A stretch of DNA of 64,000 nt from JADKCL01 sp031424495 (GCA_031424495.1 JANPHP010000034.1:1-64000), one strand, 5' to 3'. Positions 52,459 to 61,617 are shown, counted from the stretch's first letter. A program made the numbers and translations. Notes: generated by a model from the sequence alone, not told the origin.

Positions 52459-53637
52459 TCAGCCTTCTGTAAACTCAAACTCGCCGAGCGAGGACTTCAC
52501 AGTCAGTTTCGGCGTGGCAGCCGGCTCTACCCTCCCGATCACGCGTGCATCAATGTTGTAGCCGCGCGCCATCTCAATGAGTCCCACCGCAGTCGCTTCG
52601 TCGGTGTACACCTCTAGCAAGTGGCCCATGTTAAAGACTTTGTACATCTCGCGGCCGCCAGCGCCAGAAGCCGCCTGTATCAGTTCAAACAAGCGGGGCG
52701 TCTCGAAGAGATTGTCTTTGACGATATGCCCCTGCGTGGCAAATTTCAAAACCTTGGTTTGGCCGCCGCCTGTGCAGTGGATGATAGCCTTGATTTGCGA
52801 ACGGTATTCACGGAGCATCTGATCGGCCAAAGGCAGATAGGTGCGCGTAGGACTCAGCACCATTTTCCCGATGGTGAGTCCGGTGACTGCATCGACATCT
52901 GTGAGGCGATGCGGGCCGGTGTAGACGAGGTCCGTCGGGAGCGACGGGTCGTAGGACTCGGAGTATGCCGCAGCGTAGTCGTGGTGAAACAGGTCGTGCC
53001 GTGCACTCGTGAGCCCATTGCTGCCCATGCCTGCGTTGTATTCCTGCTCATAGCTAGCCTGCCCATGGCTGGCAAATGCGACGATCACTTGGCCAGGCGC
53101 AACATTTGCCTCCACGATATGCGTTCTCGGCAATCTGCAAAACACCGTTGAATCCACGATGAGCGAGCGCACGAGGTCGCCTACATCGGCAGTTTCACCG
53201 CCAGTAGATTGCATGGCGATCCCATGATCGCGCATCGTTTGCAAAAATTCCTCCGTCCCATCGATCAGAGCGGAAATGACTTCGCCAGGCACACGATTCT
53301 TGTTGCGGCCGATCGTGCTCGACAACAAGATGTCTTGTGTCGCGCCCACGCAGAGCAGGTCATCGGTATTCATGACGATGGCATCTTGGGCGATGCCTCT
53401 CCAGACCGAGAGGTCGCCCGTCTCCCGCCAATACATCCACGCAAGCGAAGATTTGGTGCCGGCACCATCTGCGTGCATGATGTTGCAGTAGTCTGCATCA
53501 TGTGCCACAAGGTCTGCGACGACCTTGCAAAAGGCATTGGGAAAGAGGCCCTTGTCGAGCTTGGCGATCGCAGCGTGCACGTCTTCCTTGGAGGATGACA
53601 CGCCACGCTGTTCATAGCGATTGCTGTTTGGATTCAT
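52459..53637 (-). CDS. purM: Phosphoribosylformylglycinamidine cyclo-ligase (AIR synthase)
   Basis: Purine-pathway enzyme closing the imidazole ring. The 392 residues are PurM/SelD-like: MHADGAGTKSSLAWMYWRET (substrate Asp/Lys), AQDAIVMNTDDLLCVGA, STGGETADVGDLVRSL, then in the second domain HCTGGGQTKVLKF and the MGHLLEVYTDEATAVGLIE segment. It is of the longer Bacteroidota form. ATG at 53637. purF is elsewhere in the window on the opposite strand. Confidence 0.9.
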   Translation of the reverse strand: MNPNSNRYEQRGVSSSKEDVHAAIAKLDKGLFPNAFCKVVADLVAHDADYCNIMHADGAGTKSSLAWMYWRETGDLSVWRGIAQDAIVMNTDDLLCVGATQDILLSSTIGRNKNRVPGEVISALIDGTEEFLQTMRDHGIAMQSTGGETADVGDLVRSLIVDSTVFCRLPRTHIVEANVAPGQVIVAFASHGQASYEQEYNAGMGSNGLTSARHDLFHHDYAAAYSESYDPSLPTDLVYTGPHRLTDVDAVTGLTIGKMVLSPTRTYLPLADQMLREYRSQIKAIIHCTGGGQTKVLKFATQGHIVKDNLFETPRLFELIQAASGAGGREMYKVFNMGHLLEVYTDEATAVGLIEMARGYNIDARVIGRVEPAATPKLTVKSSLGEFEFTEG

Positions 53638-53706
53638 CTTTTTGGGAATGCAAAGAGGGCAAACGCTACCGTCTGCCCTCTTCTATTTTCTATTCAGAAC
53701 CGCATC

Positions 53707-55800
53707 TTAGCGGTTGTAGTCCATGGATTGGATTCGGAATTCGGTGCGGCGGTTGAGCTGCTCCTCTTCGTCATTCTTCTCTGGGAAGTAAAGCAGTTGT
53801 GACTCACCGTAACCAAACCACTTCAAGCGTGCACCTTCGATGCCTTTTTGCTGCAAATAACCTACAGCAGATTGGGCACGGCGCTCAGACAAATCCTTGT
53901 TCATGTCTTCGCCACCATTGGAGTCGGTGTGTGAACCGATTTGGATGGAAATGTGTGGATTCTTGACCAAGAGGTTGTTGAGCGAGTCCAACTCGATCAT
54001 TGCCGACGGGCGCAAATCAGCCTTGGCGTAGTCATAATAGATGTTGTTGAGCTTGATTGGATTCTCGATGATGATCCTTTCCAACTCAATGGCTACGTTG
54101 ATCTCGATATCGTTTTTGGGATCGGTCGTCTTCGTTTCAAAGACTTCTTCATTCACCAAATACTCACGTGCGTTGCCGATCACTTTGTATTTCTTGTTGC
54201 ACTCCAACTCAAAGTTGTAAGCTGCGCTTTGATCTGCTTTGAATGTATCCAATGGGATCAAGTCGCCTGCGACGTCGTACTCATAGAGGAGAACGATCGC
54301 AAATGGAACCGGCTGCTTGGTGCGCTTGTCGAGCACTGTACCGTGAACAGCAAATTCGCAAGGAGGCATACCGACTTTTTTGGTCCAGTAGATATCGTCG
54401 CGGCCTGTACAGCTTGGACGGTTGGAGGTAAAGTAAGCTGAGCTATCGTCTTTGCTCCAAACACCTGCGAGATCGTCATAGGTGGTGTTGATGGGTGCTC
54501 CCATATTTTCTGGATCGCTCCAAGCGCCCATACCGCCGACCGACTGATAGAGGTCAAAGCCACCAAAGCCGATGCGACCGTTGGATGAGAAGTAGAGCGA
54601 ATTGCCGTCGTTGCTGATATCTGGGCTGATGTCGTCAAACGGAGTGTTGATGCGTTCGCCCAAGTTTTGTGGCTCAGACCATGAATCACCTTGGAACGTG
54701 GCGTACCAAATGTCCAAACGACCGACGCTTCCGTCACGGTCTGAGACAAAGTACATGGTATTGCCATCTGAGCTCAAGTTAGGGTGCACGTCATACGTCG
54801 CAACCTTCTTGACCTTGCCACGGGAGTCGACGACGACGTCTTTGCTACCGCGCAAGCCCTCAACGAGCTTGGGTTTGCCCCACTTGCTGCTGCGGGAATC
54901 ATATTTGGCCTCATAAATCGAGCAACCATAGCCTAATTTGCCTTGGTTACAGATCGAGTAGTACATCGTCATGCCATCAGGAGAGAAGGTGGCGTTGCCG
55001 TCGTTGTACTTCTTGTTGATCTTTTTGCCCATGTTTTCGGCTTTGCCAAACGTGGTATCGTCCTCGATTTTGATCATCCAAAGGTCAGAGTAGCCTTCAT
55101 TGTAAGATTCAAAGATGTTGCTCTCCTTGACCTTCTTTTCTTTCTTTTTCTTCTTGCCTTTGGCGTCTGGCTTCATGGATGCTGGACGGCTAGAAGTGAT
55201 CACCATGTATTTGTCGTCTTCGCCGCGCTCCATCACAGATGGAAAGTTGTCACCCATTGCAGTGTTGATGTCGAGGCAGGTGACGCGCCACTTTGGATCA
55301 AGCTTGCGTTGCTCATCGACAAATTTACAACCGTTGACTTCAAGCTTGCAGCGCTTGAGGTAGTCGTCATCTTCTTTCCAACGCTTTTGAAACTCCTTGA
55401 ATTGCACAAGGGCGTCGTTGTGACGATCCAAGACGCGCAAGGTGATTCCGTACTCAAAGTACACGGTGTCATTAGCGTTTTTGTCGATCTCGATGGCGCT
55501 CTCAAAGTAGCGTGCGGCATCATCGTACTCTTGGATAAAATAGCTACACTTGGCTACACGCACCGTGGCCAAGTAGTTGCTGGGATCCTTTTTCAAGACC
55601 TCCACGTATGCTTCTTTGGCTTTTGCAAAGCGCTGTGCGCGGTACAAATCGTTGGCCAATTGAAGAATTTTTTCGGGGCTTCCCTTGAACTCAGACTTCG
55701 TGTCTCCACCGCCCTTTTGCGCAAAACTGCGGGCAGGGGCGGCAATCACCAAGATAAGAACAATTAGAAGTGTGCTTAAAGCAAAACGGTTCGCACCCAT
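53707..55800 (-). CDS. PorE-like outer-membrane-associated protein (TPR, PD40, CRD, OmpA)
   Basis: A 697-residue exported protein (signal FALSTLLIVLILVIAAPARS). Residues 40-165 carry TPR repeats (AQRFAKAKEAYVEVLKKDPS), 170-470 a PD40 beta-propeller (MSSDG-type strands: NATFSPDGMTMYYSICNQG, PNLSSDGNTMYFVSDRDG, PDISNDGNSLYFSSNGR), 475-560 a carboxypeptidase-regulatory fold (FAVHGTVLDKRTKQPVPFAI), and 570-697 an OmpA-type peptidoglycan-binding domain (IQIGSHTDSNGGEDMNKDLS). This is exactly the domain order of T9SS PorE. The family has many paralogues, so orthology is not proven. Confidence 0.88.
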   Translation of the reverse strand: MGANRFALSTLLIVLILVIAAPARSFAQKGGGDTKSEFKGSPEKILQLANDLYRAQRFAKAKEAYVEVLKKDPSNYLATVRVAKCSYFIQEYDDAARYFESAIEIDKNANDTVYFEYGITLRVLDRHNDALVQFKEFQKRWKEDDDYLKRCKLEVNGCKFVDEQRKLDPKWRVTCLDINTAMGDNFPSVMERGEDDKYMVITSSRPASMKPDAKGKKKKKEKKVKESNIFESYNEGYSDLWMIKIEDDTTFGKAENMGKKINKKYNDGNATFSPDGMTMYYSICNQGKLGYGCSIYEAKYDSRSSKWGKPKLVEGLRGSKDVVVDSRGKVKKVATYDVHPNLSSDGNTMYFVSDRDGSVGRLDIWYATFQGDSWSEPQNLGERINTPFDDISPDISNDGNSLYFSSNGRIGFGGFDLYQSVGGMGAWSDPENMGAPINTTYDDLAGVWSKDDSSAYFTSNRPSCTGRDDIYWTKKVGMPPCEFAVHGTVLDKRTKQPVPFAIVLLYEYDVAGDLIPLDTFKADQSAAYNFELECNKKYKVIGNAREYLVNEEVFETKTTDPKNDIEINVAIELERIIIENPIKLNNIYYDYAKADLRPSAMIELDSLNNLLVKNPHISIQIGSHTDSNGGEDMNKDLSERRAQSAVGYLQQKGIEGARLKWFGYGESQLLYFPEKNDEEEQLNRRTEFRIQSMDYNR

Positions 55801-55900
55801 ATTTTAATCTCGTAGTCAGGGGTATAATCGCCTCAACAAGTGCTAATCAGCAAAATTTAAGCAACAAACATAGGAAATTAACACCGCATGAACAAAAGAT

Positions 55901-56635
55901 TTAGAACAAAATTAGCCACAGCATAAAATCGCCTATCAATATAAAAACGGCCGACAGCACAAATGACGATATCGTCGACTTGCCTACGCCCTTAGCCCCT
56001 CCTGTCGTGGACAATCCCATATAACACCCTATCAATGAAATCAGTAGCCCAAAAAAGCACGCTTTTTCCAAGCCACCAAAGAGGTCACGCACCTGAAAAA
56101 AGGTGTGGATCGAGTCCAAAAACGTTGCATAGCTGATGTCCAAAAAATAGTTCGATACCAGGTAGGCGCCGACTACCGAGACTAGATTTGCAAACATGGT
56201 CAGGACTGGCATCATGATCGTAAGTCCCAAAACACGTGGCAAAACCAAGTAACGCACGGGGTTTAGCGCCATCGTGCGCAAGGCATCGACCTGCTGCGTC
56301 ACGACCATCGTGCCGATTTCGGCGGTCATCGATGCGCCAATGCGTCCAGCCACGACCAGCGCCGTCAACACCGGGCCCATCTCCATTACTGCGATGCGCG
56401 CAACCTGCCCGCCCATGATGTCGAGCGACACCAAACCCGAAAACTGGTAAGCAGCCTGCCAGGCAATGATCGTCCCAGCAAAAAAGCCGACCAGCAATAC
56501 CAGGGGGATGGAATTCACGCCGACATGGTCCAACTGAAATGCGAGCCGCCGCCGATCATGAAATGCATAGCGCAGGTTGAGCACCACTTGGAGGCTGAGA
56601 TAGCCAAATTCGCCGAGCCGGGTGAATGTTTTCAC
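55901..56635 (-). CDS. mlaE: MlaE-type ABC transporter permease
   Basis: Inner-membrane permease of the Mla phospholipid-transport system. The 244 residues have five to six helices and the family core VLLVGFFAGTIIAWQAAYQF, MEMGPVLTALVVAGRIGASM, TAEIGTMVVTQQVDALRTM. The usual neighbours mlaF (ATPase) and mlaD are not beside it; they may lie elsewhere. Start GTG at 56635. Confidence 0.9.
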   Translation of the reverse strand: MKTFTRLGEFGYLSLQVVLNLRYAFHDRRRLAFQLDHVGVNSIPLVLLVGFFAGTIIAWQAAYQFSGLVSLDIMGGQVARIAVMEMGPVLTALVVAGRIGASMTAEIGTMVVTQQVDALRTMALNPVRYLVLPRVLGLTIMMPVLTMFANLVSVVGAYLVSNYFLDISYATFLDSIHTFFQVRDLFGGLEKACFFGLLISLIGCYMGLSTTGGAKGVGKSTISSFVLSAVFILIGDFMLWLILF

Positions 56636-56845
56636 AATTCAAAGCTACGAAAATGCGATTGCCGCTTCAAGATTGATTGTGTGGTGGATGTCGATCATTC
56701 ACGCCGCAATCAACCTGGACTCTCGCCAAGCATGGTCGCCATAACGCTGGGCTATGATCTCAATTCCCTCTTTTCCGATCGCCATTGCCCAAAATTATTG
56801 CATGGAATAGAAATGCTTGTGCCTGCGGCGTATAAACAATCCGAG

Positions 56846-56865
56846 GCCAACCTTGCGGTTGGCCC
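56846..56865 (-). terminator. Hairpin downstream of hsp20
   Basis: GGCCAACC / GGTTGGCC closed on the minus strand by a GCAA tetraloop, followed by TCGGATTGTTTA. It is 70 bases past the hsp20 stop; the T-tract is weak. The rest of the gap 56636-56934 holds no gene. Confidence 0.5.
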
Positions 56866-56934
56866 CGGAAGAACCCATTACAAAACAAACCTCAAACCTT
56901 AAATTCTTTTACAACGCTGTCAACAGTGGGTGCA

Positions 56935-57381
56935 TCAGTTGATGCTGATCTCGCGGGTTGGCTTGTCGAGCGCTTCTTCGCGCTTGGGCAAGCTCAGGTG
57001 CAAGACGCCATTCTCATATTTGGCATCGATTTTTTCTTGGTCGATGGTCTTCGGCAATTGGAAGCTGCGCTCAAATGCGTTGTAGGAGTATTCGCGGCGC
57101 AGGTACTTGTCTTCGACTTCTTCGCTGGACTTGATTTTCTCGACTTTGATGGTCAAAACGTCTTTTTCCAAGGAGAGTTTGAAGTCAGACTTGTCCAAGC
57201 CTGGGGCAGCGACTTCGATGCGGTAACCTTCGGCTGTTTCAGCGACATTCACTGCAGGCACGGTGCCATTGTGAACCCTGTCCTGAAAAGCTGGGCGCAA
57301 AAAGTCGTTTGCGAAAAAGCTGTCGAAAAATCCGCCGTTTTGGCGCTTACGATTCACGTTAGGAACATTTACGAGTGTCAT
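56935..57381 (-). CDS. Small heat-shock protein, Hsp20/IbpA family
   Basis: A 148-residue alpha-crystallin-type chaperone that holds unfolding proteins. The N-terminal arm has FFDSFFANDFLRPAF; the alpha-crystallin domain spans about 38-130 with GYRIEVAAPGLDKSDFKLSL, EYSYNAFERSFQLPKTID and YENGVLHLSLPKREE; the C-terminal anchor is the ISI motif in REISIN. ATG at 57381. The upstream region carries three phased TGCCATTTTG sites (57470-57547) that may control it under heat stress. Confidence 0.95.
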   Translation of the reverse strand: MTLVNVPNVNRKRQNGGFFDSFFANDFLRPAFQDRVHNGTVPAVNVAETAEGYRIEVAAPGLDKSDFKLSLEKDVLTIKVEKIKSSEEVEDKYLRREYSYNAFERSFQLPKTIDQEKIDAKYENGVLHLSLPKREEALDKPTREISIN

Positions 57382-57442
57382 TGTCTTCTTATTTTTAAGT
57401 GATACTGATTTTAAATAGACAATGACCTCCTTTCAAGTCTTG

Positions 57443-57547
57443 TGCCAATGGGTTTTGGCATGGGATTTCTGCCATTTTGGCATTTATTTATTTTGGTTCA
57501 CTGCCATTTTGTCGGTTTTTGTGTTTTGGAGCAGTGCCATTTTGTCA
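57443..57547 (-). promoter_or_regulatory. Phased TGCCATTTTG operator-like repeats upstream of hsp20
   Basis: TGCCATTTTGGCA (57470-57482), TGCCATTTTGTCG (57502-57514) and TGCCATTTTGTCA (57535-57547) recur every 32-33 bases, close to three helical turns. The first is a perfect dyad (TGCCA-TTT-TGGCA). A wider dyad TGCCA...TTGGCA lies at 57443-57460, nearer hsp20. They lie 60-170 bases before the hsp20 start. A heat-shock regulator binding them is inferred. Confidence 0.6.
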
Positions 57548-57557
57548 TCTACCTAGC

Positions 57558-57657
57558 TTAGGAACGGATATCCCGCGCCAATTGTAGCGTCATGCCAGTT
57601 TTCGAAGTCTGCAAATTCTTCAGCCGTTCAGGGAAAAACTCCCCAAAAGCATCCTCA
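57558..57657 (-). pseudogene. Gene-tail fragment next to the intron 3' end
   Basis: The minus strand immediately past the intron reads EDAFGEFFPERLKNLQTSKT, then GMTLQLARDIRS and TAA at 57558-57560, a plausible coding tail with no start. Its front was lost, or it belongs to a gene formerly after aspS. I do not recognise the family; it could also be chance, as the piece is only 33 codons. Confidence 0.35.
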
Positions 57658-57714
57658 ATCGAGTAGGAGAAAATAGAGACAGTTATTAGGCTGCTTCTAT
57701 TTTCGTCCTCTCAC

Positions 57715-57746
57715 ACCACCGTGCGTACGGTTCCGTACACGGCGGT
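57715..57746 (-). ncRNA. Group II intron catalytic domain V
   Basis: The minus-strand RNA ACCGCCGTG pairs with CACGGTGGT through nine pairs including one G-U, with the upper stem TACGG / CCGTA-type around a short loop. The position of the catalytic triad reads CGC, as in group IIC, rather than AGC. It begins directly after the maturase stop codon. Confidence 0.7.
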
Positions 57747-59006
57747 TCATCGGGCGTTTCCTCTTTGTTGGGTAAGGCTGCGATATCCTAGCTGCCCGAA
57801 GTAATTGGTGTTGAGCGTGGTTTGCAGGATGGGTGAGGCTGCGATTCGCCACCCTCCCTTCCTCGTGCACGCCCATTGGAAGGCTTTGTCGGCGCTGACC
57901 CCCAGCTTTCTCAGCTCCTTGATTCTTGTGCGGACGCGTTTCCAGTCATGCCAGTGACAGTATCGCACGCGGCGGCGTGTCCATTCATCGATGGCCTCAA
58001 GTTTCTTGCGACCGTCGGCCAGCTTGAAGTAATTCATCCAGCCACCTGTCAGGTCGTTCAGCTTCTTGATCCGCGTGTGCATGGCATAAGGGCGTGTCTT
58101 GCGGGTGATCTCACGGATTTTGGCCTTCAGTTTCAGATAGCTTTTCTCCGCGATCCGCAGTGCCCATCTGCCTGTCGTCTTGTAGAAGCTGTGTCCAAGA
58201 ACCGTGAACTTGGAGGGACGCCTGACGGCGCTCTTCTCCTTGTTCACTTTCAGTTTCAGTCGCTTCTCGATGAACATTGTCACACTCTCCAGAACACGCT
58301 TGCCCGCCTTCTCACTACCCACATAGATGCTGCAATCGTCGGCATAACGCACAAATCTAAGGTTCCTTGCCTCCAGTTCCTTGTCCAGCTTGTCGAGCAG
58401 GATGTTCGACAACAGCGGGCTGAGCGGGCCACCTTGTGGCACACCTTCGTCGCTTTCAGTGAACACACCCCCGACCATCACGCCAGATTCAACGATGGCT
58501 CGGATGAGTTTCAACACAAGCTTGTCCTCGATTCGCTGGCTCAGCAGGTTCAGCAAGTAGTCGTGGTTCACACGGTCGAAGAACTTCTCCATGTCCATGT
58601 CCACCACCCAAGTGAAGCCTTCATTGACAAAGCTCGTCGCGACTGCAAGTGCTTGGTGTTGGTTGCGACCTGCCCGAAACCCGAAGCTATGGTCGGAAAA
58701 TTCGGGCTCATACATCGGCGAGAGCACCTGATGGATGGCCTGCTGAATCATCCGATCCATTACCGTAGGGATTCCAAGAAGCCTCCCCCCCCCACTTTCC
58801 TTGCGGATTTCAACCCGCCTTACCGCTTGGGGCTTGTACTTTCCCTGCTTGATGCGCTCCCTGATATCGTGCCAGTGGACTTTACAGTAATCCAGCAGTT
58901 CGCTCGCCTTCATTCCGTCAACACCCGCAGCTCCGTCGTTTTTCACGACCCGCCGCAGGGCCTCGCCCATGTTCTCGCGTTCAAGTATCTTGTCAATCAA
59001 GTTCAT
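57747..59006 (-). CDS. ltrA: Group II intron reverse transcriptase/maturase
   Basis: A 419-residue intron-encoded protein. The RT fingers-palm region runs from about 20 to 290: AAGVDGMKASELLDYC (RT0/1), GIPTVMDRMIQQAIHQVL, WVVDMDMEKFFDRVNHD, GVPQGGPLSPLLSNILLDKL and the active site RYADDCSIYVG. The maturase (X) domain is at about 290-380 (LNDLTGGWMNYFKLADGR), with a C-terminal domain ending QLGYRSLTQQRG. There is no HNH endonuclease, as in IIC introns, which use single-stranded or structured target DNA. The frame is intact, so the intron may be active. Confidence 0.95.
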   Translation of the reverse strand: MNLIDKILERENMGEALRRVVKNDGAAGVDGMKASELLDYCKVHWHDIRERIKQGKYKPQAVRRVEIRKESGGGRLLGIPTVMDRMIQQAIHQVLSPMYEPEFSDHSFGFRAGRNQHQALAVATSFVNEGFTWVVDMDMEKFFDRVNHDYLLNLLSQRIEDKLVLKLIRAIVESGVMVGGVFTESDEGVPQGGPLSPLLSNILLDKLDKELEARNLRFVRYADDCSIYVGSEKAGKRVLESVTMFIEKRLKLKVNKEKSAVRRPSKFTVLGHSFYKTTGRWALRIAEKSYLKLKAKIREITRKTRPYAMHTRIKKLNDLTGGWMNYFKLADGRKKLEAIDEWTRRRVRYCHWHDWKRVRTRIKELRKLGVSADKAFQWACTRKGGWRIAASPILQTTLNTNYFGQLGYRSLTQQRGNAR

Positions 59007-59611
59007 GTAAACCTCCCAATACTTTGATTCTTGCGCCTCCTGTTCCTTTTCGCAAGCACGGGCTAAGCCCTCTTGGGTACTCCTCGGGTTCCACCCTACT
59101 CCTCCCCAAAAGCTCCTTCCTCAGATGGAAGGCTTGGCTGCCATCGGCCCCATGCCCAGATTCCAGAATGATCTGCGCTCCCGATGTTCGGCCCTTCACG
59201 GTTGCGATCTCTCCGTCCCTCACGGTTTACATCCCGCGGACGGCTCTTTTCCCCCGCTAATATGGCCTCGGCTGACTTCTGGGTACTCAGCGCAACGTCA
59301 CCGCCACGGTTGCCCTCAACGAGCTTGTCCCCAGATCTCCCCAGGTAAGAACGGTCACTTTCCCTTCATGTGGCCTCCGCATCTACAACACAACGGTTCG
59401 GATAGTATCGGACTTCGGCTTGTTTTGCAGCCTCGTCCACTGTTGCACTGCCTCCTATGCGGTTCCTGTTCGTAGGCCCGAAGGTTTGCCGCCAGCTTCC
59501 TTCAGATTCCGCCTCGCGGCGGACACCCTTGCTATTGGCTAATGCTTCCCACTATCAGGGCGCATTCGGGACTTTCACCCTACAGTTACCGCCCATGCTG
59601 GGCGCACAAAC

Positions 59612-59648
59612 AAAAAGCACAGCCCGGTGATCCCGAGGCTGTGCTTTT
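59612..59648 (-). terminator. Intrinsic terminator of aspS
   Basis: AAAAGCACAGCC pairs with GGCTGTGCTTTTT around a GC-rich loop, 25 bases after the aspS stop. The T-run ends at 59612, and the group II intron begins at 59607. Confidence 0.88.
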
Positions 59649-59672
59649 CCATTTCTATGCTCAAAAATCAAC

Positions 59673-61436
59673 TCACCCCGGCAGCAAATCCTCCCGCACA
59701 CCGATGAACAGCGCGTCCAAGGCTTCGGTCTCGATCACGCTTGGGCTGTCGATCATCATGTCGCGGCCCATGTTGTTTTTGGGGAATGCAATGTAGTCGC
59801 GGATCGAGTCGTCGCCGCCAAACATGGCGCTCAGGCGGTCGAAGCCAAAGGCGATGCCGCCGTGGGGCGGTGCACCATATTCAAAAGCGCCCATCAAAAA
59901 GCCGAATTGCGCCTGCGCGGCCTCGGGCGTGAAGCCCAGAATCTCAAACATGCGCTGCTGCAAGCTGCGGTCGTGGATCCTGATCGATCCACCGCCAAGT
60001 TCGACGCCGTTCATCGTGAGGTCGTAGGCGTTTGCGAGCACGCTGCCGAGATTTTCACCTTTGATGAATTGCTCAAACTGCTCGGGCTTGGGCGAGGTGA
60101 AGGGGTGGTGCATCGCGAAGAATCGTTGGCTGTCCTCGTCCCACTCGAGGAGCGGGAAGTCGATGACCCACAGCGGTTGGAAAGTGTCCTTGGGACGCAA
60201 GCCCAGGCGGTTGGCGAGCTCGATGCGCAGGCTGCCGAGCTGCTTGCGGGTCTTCTCGTCCTTGCCGCAGAGCAGCAACAACAGGTCGCCCGGTTTGGCT
60301 TCCATGCGGGTCGCCCAGGCCTTGAGGTCGCCTTCGTCATAAAATTTATCGACCGACGATTTCACCGAACCGTCGGCATTTACGCGGGCATAGATGAGGC
60401 CCTTTGCGCCGATCTGCGGAGCCTTCACCCAGTCGGTGAGGCCGTCGAGGTCCTTGCGCGTGTACTCGGCCGCGCCGGGTACGCAGATGCCCGCGACCAA
60501 TTCGCTGTCGTTGAAGACGGCGAAGTCCTTGTGTTTGGCGATGTCGCTCAGGTCGCGGATCTCCATGCCAAACCGGATGTCGGGCTTGTCGCTGCCAAAG
60601 CGATGCATCGCCTCGGCGTAGGTCATGTGGGGGATCTCGTCGAATTCCAAGCCTTTCAAGGTCTTGAACAAGTGGCGGAAAAGTCCCTCAAAAGTCTTCA
60701 AGATATCGCTCTGCTCCACAAAAGCCATTTCGCAGTCGATCTGCGTGAACTCCGGCTGCCGGTCGGCGCGCAAATCCTCGTCCCTGAAGCAGCGCACGAT
60801 CTGGAAATAGCGGTCATAGCCGCTCACCATCAAGATCTGCTTGAAGGTCTGCGGCGACTGCGGCAGGGCGTAAAACTGCCCGGGGTTCATGCGCGATGGC
60901 ACGATGAAGTCGCGCGCGCCCTCGGGCGTGCTCTTGATCATATAAGGTGTCTCGATTTCCAGGAAGTTGAGGCTGTCGAGGTATTTGCGCGTCTCGATGC
61001 CGAGGCGGTGGCGCAATTGGATGTTGCGTTGGAGCGGACCGCGACGCAAGTCGAGGTAGCGGTACTTCATCCGCAGCTGATCTTGGCCGTCGGTTTCCTC
61101 CTCGATGAGGAATGGCGGCACCTTGGATTCATTCAGGACGGCGATCGAGGTCGGGTTGATCTCGATGTCGCCGGTGCTCATCTTCGGATTTTTGCTCGTG
61201 CGCTCGGTCACGATGCCCGTGACCTTCACGACAAATTCGCGGCCGAGAGACTTGGCGATCTCGTAGAGGTCGGCTTTGTCAGAATCTACATTCACCTGCG
61301 TGATGCCATAACGGTCACGGATATCGACAAAATTGAAGTGACCATGGTCGCGCGCCTTCTGGACCCAGCCAGCAATCGTGACTTCTAGACCGACATGTTC
61401 AATGCGGAGTTCGCCGCAGGTGTGTGTACGATGCAT
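59673..61436 (-). CDS. aspS: Aspartyl-tRNA synthetase
   Basis: Class II synthetase of the bacterial type, 587 residues. The N-terminal OB-fold anticodon domain starts MHRTHTCGELRIEHVG and includes GWVQKARDHGHFNFVDIRDR. The catalytic domain has motif 2 CFRDEDLRADRQPEFTQID, the bacterial GAD insertion at about 290-410, and motif 3 GIAFGFDRLSAMFGG. ATG at 61436 is the family start; the frame is open upstream to 61541 without similarity. Whether it also charges tRNA-Asn cannot be told. Confidence 0.96.
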   Translation of the reverse strand: MHRTHTCGELRIEHVGLEVTIAGWVQKARDHGHFNFVDIRDRYGITQVNVDSDKADLYEIAKSLGREFVVKVTGIVTERTSKNPKMSTGDIEINPTSIAVLNESKVPPFLIEEETDGQDQLRMKYRYLDLRRGPLQRNIQLRHRLGIETRKYLDSLNFLEIETPYMIKSTPEGARDFIVPSRMNPGQFYALPQSPQTFKQILMVSGYDRYFQIVRCFRDEDLRADRQPEFTQIDCEMAFVEQSDILKTFEGLFRHLFKTLKGLEFDEIPHMTYAEAMHRFGSDKPDIRFGMEIRDLSDIAKHKDFAVFNDSELVAGICVPGAAEYTRKDLDGLTDWVKAPQIGAKGLIYARVNADGSVKSSVDKFYDEGDLKAWATRMEAKPGDLLLLLCGKDEKTRKQLGSLRIELANRLGLRPKDTFQPLWVIDFPLLEWDEDSQRFFAMHHPFTSPKPEQFEQFIKGENLGSVLANAYDLTMNGVELGGGSIRIHDRSLQQRMFEILGFTPEAAQAQFGFLMGAFEYGAPPHGGIAFGFDRLSAMFGGDDSIRDYIAFPKNNMGRDMMIDSPSVIETEALDALFIGVREDLLPG

Positions 61437-61617
61437 ATATGTGCAGATTTTTTGGAGGTGCAAAGATAGCGATTTTGGTTGGGAGGATGGCGGCAGGGGA
61501 ATGAAGAATTTGGAGGAGCGAGGCGAGGGCCTCTGGCCCAACGCCGATCGACCTCCAGCCTCTGGCTGGCGAGAATAGAAACACTACCAAAAACTCATCC
61601 ACCAGAAACCCATCCAC

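Larger units (their letters stand above)
57658..59607 (-). mobile_element. Group II intron, IIC-like, behind the aspS terminator
   Basis: About 1950 bases. The 5' end is GTGCGCCCAGCATGGGCG at 59607 downwards, followed by GGGTGAAAGTCCC, both typical of group II intron starts. The open frame for a maturase lies at 57747-59006, domain V at 57715-57746, and a domain VI-like hairpin (AAAATAGA/TCTATTTT) follows; the 3' end is put after TACTCGAT at 57658. It sits four bases after the T-run of the aspS terminator, the site preference known for group IIC introns. The 600 bases before the maturase (59007-59607) are the ribozyme part. Confidence 0.85.

Noticed and set aside
56846..56865. Confident intrinsic terminator
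   Set aside because: The stem is strong but the following tract is not a clear T-run; kept at low confidence only.
57876..59027. 383-codon frame antisense to the intron maturase
   Set aside because: The minus strand encodes a full reverse transcriptase with YADD; the plus frame has no recognisable feature.
59862..61388. 508-codon open frame on the plus strand
   Set aside because: Fully antisense to aspS; the translation has no family features and arises from GC-rich codon bias.
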